Assembly: GCA_030272155.1 (NCBI GenBank)
Contig: CP126202.1
Span: 2,914,001-2,978,000 of the forward strand
Direction: 5' to 3'
Length of the DNA stretch: 64,000 nucleotides
Source of the DNA: Tetradesmus obliquus
Lineage: Eukaryota; Chlorophyta; Chlorophyceae; Sphaeropleales; Scenedesmaceae
How positions within the stretch are numbered: the first letter of the stretch is position 1; each line of letters starts with the position of its first letter. Both the position numbers and the translations under genes were made by a program. Positions 24,475 through 37,095 of this stretch are shown here, one piece after another. The notes beneath the pieces are model-generated. The model was not told where the DNA came from and ran no database searches. It saw only the letters and a program-made list of their open reading frames with translations.

Positions 24475-24596
24475 ACTGGGCAACACCTTAATTGATACGC
24501 ATGCACCACAAAGCAAGGGTACAAAGAGAGCGCCACTGACCAACACCTTGTATGATAAGCATGCACCACACGGCGAGGGTACAATTAACCTCAAGG
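24475..24596. repeat. Two-unit tandem repeat, about 62-bp period
   Basis: CAACACCTT...GATA-GCATGCACCACA followed by AGGGTACAA occurs twice in a row with few differences. Confidence 0.85.
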
Positions 24597-25380
24597 CACC
24601 TCTGTGCAATGCAACCATATCCTGCAGACAAGCTGTCATTTCAAATACGCCCCAGCTCCAACAGAGACGGGCCATGTCAACGGCACAATTTGAATGTCAA
24701 AACAGATGCTGAATGCGGCACAAGCTCGCTGCGCGGAAGTGGAAATGGCAAAATACATGGCAAGGTCTCCTGCAAGGCGTCCTGAATCGGTCCAAAAAGT
24801 GCATCAAACTCGCTTGCATAGCGCCCGCGATACATAGCCATTTTATTTCAAATCCTCTCATCAGAAGAGAGATCAAGGCGTCTCAGGTCAAGTGAGCACA
24901 CACGCATGCATGTAGTTGGCATCAATCAACCTGAAGCTTGGCAGCAGCTCTCATCAGCTGCCAGAGCTTGCACCGCTGAGCCTGGCAAAAAAACCATCAA
25001 ACAGACAACCACATAGCACAGCCAGGCGCGCAACGGCATGGTGAGGATTTGTGTCAAACCATTCCAAACCTTCAGCACCTGTAGGCAACAGCAACAACAC
25101 ACCAAGCTGGCCCTCCCCACGCATCCACCTTGTGCTGCCTCCTATGCAGCGTTACAAGCAACATGCAACCCGCCACTGGTGACACAATTGAAGACAGCGC
25201 TACAGCCATAAGGCAAGCCAGCAGCTGGCGCGCCACAGCTGCACATCACGCTCCCAGCCACATCACAATTCACTCCATACACTTTGCAGCTACGCTTCAA
25301 CCGCTGCAAGCGAGCCAGCTTGTAAAAAGCGAGCTGCTCTGCCTGTGCACATGTACCCACAGCCACGCCAGCACAACCGA

Positions 25381-28025
25381 CTAGTCCTGGTGTGGCCGCA
25401 CCTCCAGCCGCTGCTGCTGCAGCTGCTCATGCTGCCTACTCAGCGCCCCCACAAACCGCCGCCGCATGTACAAATCCAGCCCCCAGCACAGCGACACCGA
25501 CACCACCACAGCACACGACCAGCGCTCCACAGCCGCCCACACGCCAAACACCTGCGCAAACACCCACACACTGATCGCAGCATCAATGAGCGTGTACACC
25601 AGGTATGGCCGCAGCCGCATGTGCTGCAGGAAAGGCCGCAGCATGCCAGTCTGCAGCTCGCCCCGGCTGGCCCAGTAGGCACGGTATGCTCGGTTGGGCA
25701 GTAGCATGGGCGGCTGGCCACGAGCCACTGCTGGCAGGGAGAGGCAGATGGCTATGGCAGCAGTTGCGGGCGCCACCAGCAGCAGCCATAGCTCCCGGTG
25801 CCTGCAGTACAGCAGCACACAGCGGTGGTTGCTGCATAGCAGCGAAGCGCGGGGATCAGCCGGCTAGCTGGCTAGCATCATGTCTCGGCGCGTCAAAAGT
25901 TATGAGCGAGTGTCAAGACGTGCAGCAGCTGAAGCATCTAGCTTGTGTCATGTCTAGAGGCTGCCATCACCACACTCGACAACAACAATATCAGCAGTAC
26001 AGCAGGTCCATCACATGAGAACCGTAACCATTGCTGCGCGTAAGCAAAAAGCCCACCCACCGAGGGTGGGGAAGCAGCGCAGTAAGGTGCTGTGCACCGC
26101 ACGAACACGTGTCAAACCTGCAGCAGAGCAGCACTGGCGTCAGGCAGACTGCACAACTGCCTCCGCTTGTGCTGCTGCGCACGTACTCTAGCTTAGCTGT
26201 CTTTATCACTTTGGGTACAGATGTTGCCTGCAGGAAGCTGCCTTTGAACAGTCAACCATGTTCCCTGCCACAAAACTGCTTGGCAAGGCACCCTAGGGGT
26301 GGCACTGGCGCTGGTCAAACTAACAACCAACAGCAGCGCCGGTCAACGTCTGGTCAAACCTGGTCAAACCTTGTCAAACCTAGTCAAACCGCCCCGCAAC
26401 ACTCACCTCAGGTAGGGGTAGCGCAGGCCCATCATCAGCGGCACGTGTGGTAGCGTCTTGAAAAGGATGAACAGGAAGTAAAAGACTGTCATGGGCTCGG
26501 TCATCATGCGGCGCAGCAGCACCGCAAGGTACAGCACCTCAAACAGCGCTGCTGCATAGTCCACCTGCAGCAGGCTGTGGTGCTTCCAGGACAGGTAGCT
26601 GCATGCAGCAGCGGCAGCAGCAGCGGCAGGAGCAGAAGAAGCAGAAGAGAATGTCATTGTGATATGAAACGAAGTGCAGCGAGCAAAAACATTGGCAGAG
26701 GGTGCAGCTGCAGCAGACGGGGCGGTTCAGTGAGCATGGCTCATGACAGAAAAGCATGCAGACAGCAGCACTTCGGCGTCAACAGCAGCTCCCAAACAGA
26801 GCAGGGGCACAACAAAACATGTACCGATCCGAGCGTCACAAAAACGGCGTGTTTGCACTAACATTGTTGAATGTAGCCTGCTTGCATGCACCTGACTGTA
26901 TTCTCCCTGTCAACAACACCATCACTCACCTCTGCTCCAGGTCACCATTGCCAAACTGGGTGAATGGCATATACCAAGGAACGCCAGCTGCTGCTGCTTC
27001 TGCAGCAGCTGCTGCTGTAACAGCACCCTCTGCAGGTCCTGCAGTGCCGCCTGCTGCAGCTGCAGCCGGTGCGGCCCCTTTTGCCATCTCAATCTTACCA
27101 CCCTGGTCACCTGCCTCACTCTTGCTAGGTTTTGCTGCGCTGCTGCTGCTGCTGCTCTCGCTGCTGCCAACTGAGCAGCCGCTGCTGACAGCAGTTGCCA
27201 GATGTGCAATGGCCTGCTGCTGCTGCTGCTGCTGCTGCACCTGCTCTTGCGCTGGTTCTGCTTGTGCTTGTGCTTCTGCTACAGGTGCTGCTGCTGCCAC
27301 TTCCTGACCACCCAAATGCCCTGCGGCCTCACCCTCTGCTGCCACCTGCTGCTGCTGCTGCTGTTGCTGCTGCTCGATCATCATGTCAGGCAGCTGCAGC
27401 GGTGCTGGTGCAGCTGCCACGAGATGCTGCAGCCTGGCGAACTGCTGCTGCTGCCACTGCAGCTGCAGCTGCAGCGGCAGGCACATCAGCAGCAACCGCA
27501 GCATGTTGTGCAGCCCTTGCGTGGCCACGAACGGCAGCAGCAGCGGGAACAGCAGCACATCCGTCAGGTGCTGCAAAGCTGCAAGGGGACTGGCTGCCTC
27601 TGCTGCTGCTGCTGCCACTGCGCCTCCGTTGTCAGTGTTAGGCACAACTACAACGCCTGCTTCTGCTGCTGCTGGGTCTTGCTGGTCCCCTGCGGCTGCT
27701 ACTGCTGCATCATTGTCCAAGGCACCCCCTGCCATATGCGCTGCTGCTGCCTCTGCAGCAGCAGCTGCTGACAGCTGCAGGACGGCATACACATCACTTG
27801 CCATCTGTCGGTAATGCTGCCAGGCCCCAGCCTCAACTGCCATACTCATGCGAGCAAAGTCCTCAGCACTCTGCTGCTCAAAGTCCCGCTGCTGCTGCTC
27901 CTGCTGCTGCGCTGCCTGCACCTCCTGCCGCATGGCTGGCAGCAGCAGCTGCTGCACCTCCTGCTGGGCAGCAGCAGGCATCACCAGCAGCGGCACGTCA
28001 GCAACCACACCGGTTGCCCCCCTTG

Positions 28026-28086
<61 letters not shown>

Positions 28087-28914
28087 AGCTGCTGCACCTT
28101 CTGGCCCTGCAGCAGCAGCTCCTGCTGCACCTGCCTGTAACTGCTGATCACTGCTGCCAGGTCCCACTATCAGTAACAGATGAACACAGTCTAGCAGTCT
28201 GTCTGTTGGCTGGCATGGTACGGTCACATGAAGGTTCAGCAGCACAGTCCAAGGGGCAGGTGTGCTGCTTGCTTGCTTATCGGCCACTGCAGTGTTGCTG
28301 CTGCTGCTGCTTGCGATGTCCCTGCCACCTGCAAATGCTGCAGAGGCCACCTGGCTACCTGGCTGCTCTGCTTCCAGCTGGCCCTGCTCCTGCAGCAGCT
28401 GCAGCAAGCTGTCCTGCTGCCCGTGCAGCAGCTGCATCTGCCTGCTGAGCGCCAACACCTGCAGCTGTGCTGCTGCTAGCGGCAGCGGCAATGGTGATGC
28501 TGCTACCATGGCCGCCATGCCTGCTGCTGCAGGTGTAAGCTGTCCGAACGATGCTGTTGAACCAGTTTGCTCTGCTGCTGCTGTTCTTGCAAGGCCTGGT
28601 GCAGTTGCTGCTGTCGCTTGCCTAGTAAGAGTCGCCTCCAGGTGCAGCAGTAGTTCATGCTGCAACTCTGGGTGCTGCGCAGCTGCAGCAACTGCTGCTG
28701 GTGCTTGCCCTGGCGGCAAAGGTGTGAGAGGGTGTGCTTTACAAGCTGCAGGCTGCACAGCTAGCAGCTGCAGCCCAGTGAGCCAGGTCGTGCCAGGTGT
28801 ACCCGGCTGTACTGCTGATGGTGATCCTGCCGCAGCGTTAGAAGACGTCCGAGCCAGCTGCGACACGGAAACACATGTTCTGCTCTGTGCACTGCTAGGG
28901 AAGTTGCTAATCAT
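25381..28914 (-). CDS. Multi-pass membrane protein, unrecognised family, paralogue A
   Basis: Minus-strand exons 28914-26930, 26598-26407 and 25801-25381 join in phase to 865 residues. Shared marks of the family: WLTGLQLLAVQPA near the N-terminus, LALSRQMQLLH, DVPLLVMPAAAQQEVQQLLL, LLLPFVATQGLHNMLRLLLM, YLSWKHHSLLQVDYA (exon 2) and LLPNRAYRAYWASRGELQTG, then MLRPFLQHMRLRPYLVYTLI (exon 3). I see about five or six hydrophobic spans, all in the last third. The first two-thirds are Gln/Ala-rich and probably disordered. I do not recognise the family. Exon 2 is 192 nt and intron phases are identical in all three paralogues. The intron after exon 2 begins with GTTTGAC repeats. Confidence 0.75.
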
Positions 28915-30019
28915 CAACGCTCTATCCAGGCTACGAAGAAATGTGAACTGCCCGCTGCAAGGGTGCAGGCAGCCGTTCCGCGCATCAGAAGCAAGAACGT
29001 TGCAACTTTTGCGCTACAACAGCTCAACCGCCTGAAAAATGCTAGCACAGCCCGGCTATGTGCCTTTCGACACGTGTGCAGCCCGCCAAAGCTAGGAGAG
29101 GGGGTATGGATCGTTACTACAGTCTTCAATTAAACCACTGAGATGAAATGTGGGCGCCAATTCTTGAGTAAGATGGCTTGGCAGAGGTGTTTGTCAGACA
29201 GGTAGGTCGGTTGCAGAAGTTGAAAAAGGTGCTGGAGGTTTGCTGATGGCAAGAACATGACAAAGAGGGGCAGCCGCGAACGCCGGATCGCTGAACAGCG
29301 CAGTCCATTGTATGCAGTGAGGCTGATAGTAGTGGAGTACTCTGAATGATCGGTTTACGCCCCTGAATCATGGCCCCAGTGAGCCCCTCCGACCTTTGAA
29401 TACAATCTCGTACACGATATGAACGACAGGAAACATTTGCGCGTCAAGTCGCGAGCCATTGAGAAAGAGCATGCGGCCCACCCCACATGCCAGGCGGTTC
29501 GTCAGGCCCCTGATGACGCCCCGCAACAACAGCTCCAGACAGGCGAAAAAGGACTGAGACAAACATTTCGTGGCACAGAAAAAACCCGTGGTGATTCGCA
29601 TGACAGTCCGGAGCATGCGTGTGGTACAGCACACTGTCCAAGGATGCTGCACTGCAGCAGCAGTGTACCAGGCAGTGGCTGCTTGCTGATGCCATTCCGC
29701 AACCGTCCATGTATCACGCATCAAAATCGCTGCCTGGAAGCACATCAAAGCCTTTATTGCCTATCGCCGTTTCACAACATCACTGCCGCAGCAGAAGTAG
29801 GGCTGCGCATGCAATGCCATCACAGCATGACGGTCACAACGCCTGATCAGGCACCGCCACCACAAGAGAAATGCTCAAATAGTCACGCTGTTGTATCAGG
29901 ACAGCTGCCCGCTGCTCCTACATGCAAGCTGCCTTGCATGTCGCGCCACCAGGAGACGTCTACAGCAGCTGCTGTGATATTCCTGCAACACGTAGCGCTG
30001 CGATCTATGCACCACCACA
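28915..30019. other. Spacer between paralogues A and B
   Basis: Contains the promoter of A and the 3' end of B, both on the minus strand. Frames here are short and show no family resemblance. No repeat copy of the A-B unit beyond the genes was noticed. Confidence 0.4.
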
Positions 30020-31464
30020 TCACTGCTGTGCCTGCGGCTGGTTCTGCTGCTGCTGCTGCCGCATCTGCATCTGCTGCTGCTGCTGCTGCTGCTGCTGCCT
30101 AGCCAACGCCTCCACAAACCGCCGCCGCATGTGCAAGTCCAAACCCCAACACAGCCCTATCGACATCGCTGCAGCAAAGCACAGCCGCCGCACAGCAGCC
30201 CACACCCCAAAGACCTGCCCAAGCACCCACGCCGTGACAGCAGCATCAATCAGCGCATACACAACATACGACCGCACACGCATATGCTGCAGGAAAGGCC
30301 GCAGGATGCCAGTAGGCAGCTCTCCTCGGCCTGTCCAGTAGGCACGGTATGCTCTGTTTGGCAGCAGCATGGGTGGCTGCCCACGAGCCACAGCAGGCAG
30401 CGCCAGGCAGATGGCTACTAGGGCTGTAGTAGGTGCGACAAGCAGCAGCCACTGCTCACGGTGCTTGCAGGACATGGATACACATCAACGGACGAGCGCA
30501 GTGTCGTAACAATGCCAGCGATTGGTGAGACAACCATGCTGACTGTGTGTGATGCAGCAGGGAACAGTTGCAAACGCTCCTGCACCTGAGGTATGTCTGC
30601 TGCAGCCCCTGAGCCAGCGGCAGGTCTTCAAAGCATGCACAGCAGGAGGAACACTGTTTGTGACCAACACGGTGGTCAAACTCAAGCGCCAGTCAAACTG
30701 TGGTCATACGCAAAATTGCTCCAGCCTCACCTGATGTACGTCTGCCGCAGCCCCAGCGCCAGCGGCACATGCGGCGCCTTTTCACAAGCATGCACAGCAG
30801 ATCAGACACTGTTTGAGACCCAACTGGTCAACCCAAGCATCAGTCTAATTATGGTCAAAATCTAGGTCAAACATACGCAAAATTGCTCCAGCCTCACCTC
30901 AGGTACGTCTGCTGCAGCCCCAGTGCCAGCGGCACATGCGGCGCCGTTTTCACACGCATGTAGACCAAGTAGAAGAAGGTGGTGAGCTCGCTCAGCATGC
31001 GGCGCAGCAGGGTCAGCAGGTAAGAAGCACAGAACACCACAGCACCATAGTCCAGGTGCAGCAGGCTGGCGTGCTTCCAGGACAGGTAGCTGCGGCAGGC
31101 AGCAGCAGCAGCAGCAGCAGGGTGAGGAGCAGGGTGAAAGGCGGTATGAGAGAGGCTTGACATAGCATAGGTGTCTGCACATGAGTTCATAGTAGGCATC
31201 TGTCAAACTCTGCCGCTGTATGAAGGTTTGCCGGCGCCACAATCAAGCCAGCCAGCCAGCCACATGCAAGGTGCATCTGCATAGGTGGCCCTGCCTGCGA
31301 GACAACCAGATTTTAAGCTCTACACACTGCTGCAAGCAACTCACCGCTGCTCTGTGGCCCTGTCAGGGAACTGCGTCAGTGGCAGGTACCAAGGCACCCT
31401 GGCAACAGCTGCTGCTGCCTCTGTGGCTTGTGTAGCATGAGAGGAGCCAGGGCTGTGCCTGCCA

Positions 31465-31506
<42 letters not shown>

Positions 31507-33158
31507 TCTGGTTCAGTGTCTGCTGCTGGCTGCTGCTTACCAGCAGCAGCTGAGGATGCTGCCTTGCCTTCAACAAGCTCCGCACTGCTGCTGCTGCTGC
31601 TGCTGCCTGCCGCACTCTGCTCTTCAGCACCACCACCTGCTGCAGCTGCTGCTCTTGCTTCTGGTTGCAGCTTTACTGCCTCTGGCAGCTCCTGTGTTTC
31701 CCTTGGGGCTGCTTTCCATGCATGCTCGGGTTGCTGCTGCCACCGCAGCTGCAGCTGCGGCGGCAGGCACATCAGCAGCAGCCGCAGCATGTTGTGCAGC
31801 CCCTGTGTTGCCGGAAAGGGCAGCAACAGCGGGAACAGCAGTGCGTCCGCAAGGCGCTGCAAGGCACCTGCAACGTCAGTAGCTGCTGCTTCAGCTGCTG
31901 GTGCTGCTGGTGCTGCTGCTGCTACTGGGTCCTCATGTGCTACCACAAGCAGTGCAGATCCTACTGCTGCTGTCTCATCACCTTGTTGTCTGGCCACTGC
32001 TGCTGCTGCTGCTGCCATGGCTGCTTCAACAGCTGCTTTTGCTGCTGGAGAACCAATGCTGCCAGCTACCACCGTCACTGACGCGCTTGCTGGTCCAGCT
32101 GTGTTGCCTGATGCTGCTGCAGCTGCTGCGGCGTCCTCAGCAGCTAGCAGTGACAGCTGCAGCACCGCCGCAATGTCTCTTGATAACTGACAGTAGTGAA
32201 GCCAAGCTGTGCGCCCCAAAACCCAACTTGCAACAGGCTCTGGGCCTACTGCTAGCTGCTGCTGCATCTTTTGCACCAGCTCTTGTTGCTGGGTCTGCTG
32301 CTGCAACTGCAGCTGCTGCGCTGCCTGCACCTCCTGCCGCATGGCTGGCAGCAGCAGCTGCTGCACCTCCTGCTGGGCAGCAGCAGGCATCACCAGCAGC
32401 GGCACGTCATCTGCTATGCTCCAGGCTGCTGCTGCTGCTGCTGCTGCTGCTTTTGGTCTGGCTGGCATCACTGCAGGTGCCACTTCTTGTGCTTCATGCC
32501 CAGCAGCACTCCTTCCTGTTACAGTTTGAGCTGCAGCTGGTGAGTCTGTACTGCTGCTGCTGCTGCTGCTTCCGCTGCTGCTGCTGCTGCTGCCCACCAT
32601 CAGCACTAGGCGCAGGCAGTCCACAAGCGAGTCGCTTGGCTGCCACGGCAAGTCTATGTGCCAGTTTACTTGCACACTCCAGGTGCCGCTGCTGCTGCTG
32701 CTGCTGCTGTCTGACGAGGGATGCTCTGGTTTTGGCTGTACCTGCTGCTCCTGCAGCAGCTGCAGCAAGCTGGCCTGCTGCCGGTGCAGTAGCTGCATCT
32801 GCCTGCTGAGCGCCAACACCTGCACCTGTGCTGATGCCAGCGGCAGCGGCAAGCTGGGCACGGTACTTGGCAGGCTTTGATCATACTGTAAATCATATTT
32901 CAAAGCTGTAAAAGTGTCTGCTGCTGGCTCTGTGACTGCTGCATCTGGTGCTGGCTGTTCCGATGTACTAGACAGGGTTGCCTGCAAGTGCAGCAGCACA
33001 TCTTGTGCCTGCTGCTGTGGCTGTGCCTCAGATCGCGCTGCAGCTAGGCCGAAATCACTATTTTGATGCTGTTCCGTATCGGAGAAGGTCCGGAGGCAAG
33101 CAGGCTGCACCGATAGCAACTGCAGCCCAGTGAGCCAGATGCTGCTGTTGCTGCTCAT
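30020..33158 (-). CDS. Multi-pass membrane protein, paralogue B, with a damaged splice acceptor
   Basis: Same layout as paralogue A: exons 33158-31345, 31089-30898 and about 30464-30020, 816 residues if joined as in A and C. Conserved marks: IWLTGLQLLSVQPA, DVPLLVMPAAAQQEVQQLLL, YLSWKHASLLHLDYGA and LLPNRAYRAYWTGRGELPTG. Coding sequence is open in every exon. The acceptor of exon 3 reads CTGCAA where A and C read CTGCAG. The only AG is then one base further on, and its use would shift the frame. So B is either a recent pseudogene, uses an unusual acceptor, or makes a protein with an altered tail. The donor region of exon 2 is triplicated. Confidence 0.65.
30586..30898 (-). repeat. Triplicated end of paralogue B exon 2 with donor
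   Basis: The exon 2 end used in the model is at 30898. The last roughly 50 bp of the exon, with the splice donor and following intron, recur with ghost ends at 30731 and 30586 (spacings 167 and 145 bp). All three keep GTACGTCTGC-GCAGCCCC or a close variant on the plus strand. Confidence 0.9.
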
Positions 33159-36100
33159 GCCTTGCGCAGCTGCTGGTCTCAGCAGCTAGATGCTGACGTG
33201 TCTTGTGCAAACAAGGTATGTTGTTTATGGCGTGCGGTGAAATTGATCGAACGTTTGGTCTCGACAGGGTGGCAACCACCAATTACGGAAGGGGCATCAT
33301 CAAGGATCATGACCGGATATATCACAGGTGCACTGTCGTCAGACGAGTTAAGAGTAGATTGTCGGTGTGTTCCTACTGCGCGATGTTGGGGGTAATCAGT
33401 TTGGGGCGGTTTGGTGTCGTGATTACCTCCCTGCTTTCGGTGTCAACTGGTTCTACTCACTCGCGCAAGGTGCGCCATAAATAACACCTGTCCTGTATCA
33501 GGGAGGTCAGAGCCCGGCGCACAATACGTCATGTGCGAGGTGTTTGCCTGTGCCTGACAATGCCTATCTGCAGCAGGAGCTCAGGCTAGCCAGGACATCC
33601 CCAAAAGAACAGCCCAAAAGAAGGACCAACACATGAATTCCAGTAATACATGTCACCTGGCATTCACATCAAGCGTTAATACGGCACAACTGTCTGCCTG
33701 CTAGCAGCAGAGCACTGCATGGACTCCAGTGCGGCACTCATGGCATGTCCCTAGGCCCCTGATCCTGAAGCTTAAGTTCAGCGTTTTCTGGTACATCTAA
33801 TGGTAAAGGTAATGGTAAAATCGTTACCGCGACCTCTAGACTTGGGCGCAGCGCCATCGAAAAGCGAAAACAAGTTATTTATCACACGTGTAATGCTTTT
33901 TTTTGTACGAATTGGCTCCGCGAGCCTTTGTCCAGCTGTGATAGCCGTTGTAAAATTTGGGTAGACGGTAAAGGTAAAGACCCTTAACTTCAGGTAAAGG
34001 GGGTAAGGGACATGCCATGCTCGCGGCGAGTTCTCACGGCAAGGGCCACTGGGAGGAGCAAGTGAAAGGAGAACGCAGCGGACATGTATAGAGCAGGCGA
34101 CTAGGGAGCACAGAAAGACGCAGCAACTATGGCAGGAAACTTCAAGCAGGGATCTACGTGGTGTGGAGGGCAAAATGGCGTGGTTCTGGCTTCAGCCGCG
34201 CTTGCATGCCACGTGGCGTGCACGCTTGAAGGCCTGGCCAGAGGTTGTGTGGCTGGCTGCACTAGCTGAGCCTGGATTGCTGTGGAAGGCGCAATCGGGC
34301 TGTGACTTTGAACCACAGCCTGGTGGATTTGGTTTGGGTGGCTGATTTGCTGGTGGCTTGATGCCGTGCATGTGCTGGCTGCGTGTCTGACCCGCGTAGC
34401 GCTGTGTGCATGCATCCGACATTTGTGTGATGGAGCGACTGGAACTGGTGCCGTCCACCAAAAAAAAGGACTTCAGGTGCAGAAAGCGTACAAAAGTTGT
34501 TGCCAACTTGAGAGCCTGGTGCAGCGCTGCACAGCATGCTAGCATGCTGTACAGCAGTACATGCCCTGCGTGGGTGCCATCATTTTGCAGTACAATCGTC
34601 TCCCCAGGACGTCATCAACCCTGCAATGGACATTATTTTCGCAAACTTCTCTCGTTCGAGCAGTTATTGCTTCGTTGCTGGACAGTGCCCAGTGCGGAGC
34701 TACAGCAGTGGCTTTAGCACTGCCATGGCATTCCATTACCCGCGATTCTTTACAGCTAAGAGACCACAATCGTTACCCGTGTAATGACACCGCCGATTCA
34801 CATAATTAATTTATTCTTGGGCTGCGATCGCAGCAAAAATCACCATGGAATCGGAATGAACATTACGAACACATTGCCGTTGAAATATCATGCGTGCGCC
34901 TTGTATTCGCTCCGTAATCACCATAATACCCACTCTACTATTACCCGTTTTCGCTTAGCTGAAGCTGTAAAGCTTCACGGGTAATACCCGGTAGAATGAG
35001 GACGGAGACTGTGGCCTTCCGGCCAGCGTTAGTTTTCGTGTTACACCGGCTCTTCCGACCCAAAATGCTACGAAATCACTAACGCTGCGGTGGCAGGGGT
35101 TGTCTCACTGCACTGCACAGCTAGTTGACCCTTTATAGCTGAAGGTTTAGCGCGCGAGTTGCAGGCATTGGAGAGCTTGGGGGAGCAGTGATATTCTCTG
35201 AATACGTCGAATCAGGACATATATGCTGCCTCGAAAGCTACGCAGCAATAACTTTCAGCAAATGTGCAAATTACGACGTCCAGTTCTGCCTCTTCGCCAG
35301 GTACAATGGCTTCAGGTGGTTTGGGTTGGGGGTTTTGACTTTGCCATGGCCAGAGTTTGCGGGGAGGTGTTGCCCAATAGCACGTCACGTTAAGACACTT
35401 CTTAATGTAATTAAAGGTGATGAAGTGCCTCGTAGGGGCTGGGAGGGGTGGGTGGGTGGTCGGATGGCTTCATCCAACGCAAGAACTGTGACAGTAGCCC
35501 TCAGCAGTTGTCACGGTCTCTGTTGGATCTCTGTGGGCTAGTGAAGGCATCGGTGACATTTGAGGTTAGTGCGGGTACCGATGCGAGACGCGTAGGCAGC
35601 GTGCGGGCTTGTGGGTAGTGCTGTTGGCAGCGAGCGTGAGTTCGACAGCTGGCCATCGTTGAAATTGCCAAGGTGCTGTGTGTGTGTGTGTGTGCGCGGT
35701 GGCAGCCCCTGTCACGGATTAACGCTCAGCACCATGCATGCATGCGAAATGGCGCGTGCCTCGCACACAAGCAAAGAAACAATCGCCCAGGCTACGGAGT
35801 GGAAGACTCCCTAATTTGGAATGCCATGTACCCGGATAAATGAGAATGAGGACGGAGACTGTGGCCTTCCGACCAGCGTTATTTTTCGTGTTACACCGGC
35901 TCTTCCGACTCGAATTGCTCTTAAGTCATTGAGATTGCGACGGTGACCGCGTGTGTAATACAATCCATAGCTCGGTCCAGTAACATAGCTGAACTCTAAG
36001 CTCGCGAGGCGCAGCAATTTCAGAGCGTCGTGGAGCAGTGACAGTCTCTGAATACGTCGACTCAGGCCAAATATGCTGCCTCGTAAGCTTTTCAACAATG

Positions 36101-36645
36101 TATTTCAGCATATTTGCAAATTACGACTTCCCGTTCTGTCTCTTCGCCAAATTCACAGGCTTCTGGTGTTTTGGGTTGTGAGTTTTGACTTTGCCAGAGT
36201 TTGCAGGCAGGTGTTTCCCCATAGCACGTCACGAAAAGATACTCCTCAATGTAATCAAAGGTAATGAGGTGCCTCGTAGGGGCTGGGAGGGATGGGTGGG
36301 TGGTCGGATGGCTTCATACCAGGCAACACTAGTTGATCAACTTGTCACAGTTCATGAACTGTGACAGTAGCTCAGCACTTGCACCCATGCGTGCATGCGA
36401 AATGGCGCGTGCCTCGTATACAAGCAAAGAAACGATCGTCCCGGATACGGAGTGGAAGACTCCTTAATTTCAGCAGTAGTACTGCTTAGCAGTTGCTACT
36501 GCTTGTCATATGACAGTCACATGCGCATGCATGTGACAATCAAGTGACACTGAGCTGCACCTCATAAGCTCCGGCCGACTTGTGAATCCTTCCTGTTTAC
36601 ACAAAACACTGTGTACACAAACGCTGTCTACGAACCAAAGCTACC
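33159..36645. other. Repeat-rich island between paralogues B and C
   Basis: Richer in A+T and almost free of the CAG/CTG runs seen elsewhere. It holds the long tandem repeat at 34994-36470, a GGTAAAGGTAATGGTAAA-type simple stretch near 33796-33990 and a (TG)n run near 35672-35694. TTACCCGTG at 34773-34781 and its inverse CACGGGTAA at 34976-34984 could be short terminal inverted repeats of a 0.2-kb element. No gene is supported. Confidence 0.5.
34994..36470. repeat. Long tandem duplication, about 0.65-0.85 kb per unit
   Basis: Unit 1 runs about 34994-35817 and unit 2 about 35843-36470. Shared start: GAGGACGGAGACTGTGGCC; shared interior: CTCTGAATACGTCGA-TCAGG, TTTTGACTTTGCCA, GGTGCCTCGTAGGGGCTGGGA (one base differs in unit 1); shared end: CGGAGTGGAAGACTCC. 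Unit 1 carries about 180 bp that unit 2 lacks, with the (TG)n run. Origin unknown; a mobile element fragment is possible. Confidence 0.85.
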
Positions 36646-37095
36646 ATGTCCTCTCTGCTACCAACCCACAACTCGGCAAAGCAGCAGTCTGGCCTTCGGG
36701 GCACGGCTGCCTGCACAACCATTGGATTATTGGGATTTATGAAACTCCTTTGCATCCTTGCTTTGTGCATGGGCGCCGCTGTCCTTACTGCATCCAGCTT
36801 TGCCAATGCCAGCAGCCAGGCCACGAGATGCATGCCCGGGGCCTCAGCGCTTCCTCAGCCGATTGTTTGCTTACAGAACAGCCCCATGACACTTATCATC
36901 ACCTTCGCAGCATTCTGTTTCGCTGTAGCGCGTGCTTATGGCGTGTTGTTCTTCTCGCAGGGAATCCCGCGCAAAGTGGAGCAGCAGGCGCGAGCCAAGA
37001 AGGGTACCGTCAGCGCCTACCACCATCGGGGTGTCGGAAGCACAGGTTTCAACTTTGGCGTCAAGCACAGCTACAGCAGGTGCGGACCAGGCTAG
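36646..37095 (+). CDS. Hypothetical small membrane protein
   Basis: A single open frame of 149 residues beginning in a good context (ACC before ATG). Two hydrophobic spans are visible, GFMKLLCILALCMGAAVLTA at about residues 30-50 and MTLIITFAAFCFAVARAYGV at about 80-100. A basic tail follows. No family is recognised. Amino-acid use is ordinary and free of Ala/Gln runs, which favours a real gene, but there are no introns or homology to confirm it. Confidence 0.4.
   Translation: MSSLLPTHNSAKQQSGLRGTAACTTIGLLGFMKLLCILALCMGAAVLTASSFANASSQATRCMPGASALPQPIVCLQNSPMTLIITFAAFCFAVARAYGVLFFSQGIPRKVEQQARAKKGTVSAYHHRGVGSTGFNFGVKHSYSRCGPG

Larger units (their letters stand above)
21195..25380. other. Gene desert with tandem duplications
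   Basis: Over 4 kb between UEV (+) and paralogue A (-), so both genes end towards it. No family-like protein or coherent splice set was seen on either strand. It holds the repeats at 23485-23985 and 24475-24596. TTACA at about 25154 (TGTAA on the minus strand) could serve the poly(A) site of paralogue A. Confidence 0.5.

Noticed and set aside
28021-28147. Long open frames on the strand opposite paralogues A, B and C and the CBM20 gene (for example the plus-strand frame over 57412-59523)
   Set aside because: They are mirror readings of (GCA/CAG)n coding sequence as Ser/Cys/Leu runs. They lack splice logic, starts and family resemblance, while the minus-strand models are phased and conserved between paralogues.
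29368-29748. 126-residue minus-strand frame between paralogues A and B
   Set aside because: Overlapping frames of similar length exist on the other strand and none shows membrane, signal or domain features.
33778-34173. 131-residue minus-strand frame rich in Thr/Phe near the GGTAAA simple repeats
   Set aside because: Its tail is a translation of the simple repeat, and no start context or homology supports it.
34994-36470. Tandem repeat as a short LTR-bearing element
   Set aside because: The two units are near neighbours rather than flanking an internal region, and no typical terminal bases, primer site or coding remnant was seen. Left as a repeat of unknown origin.
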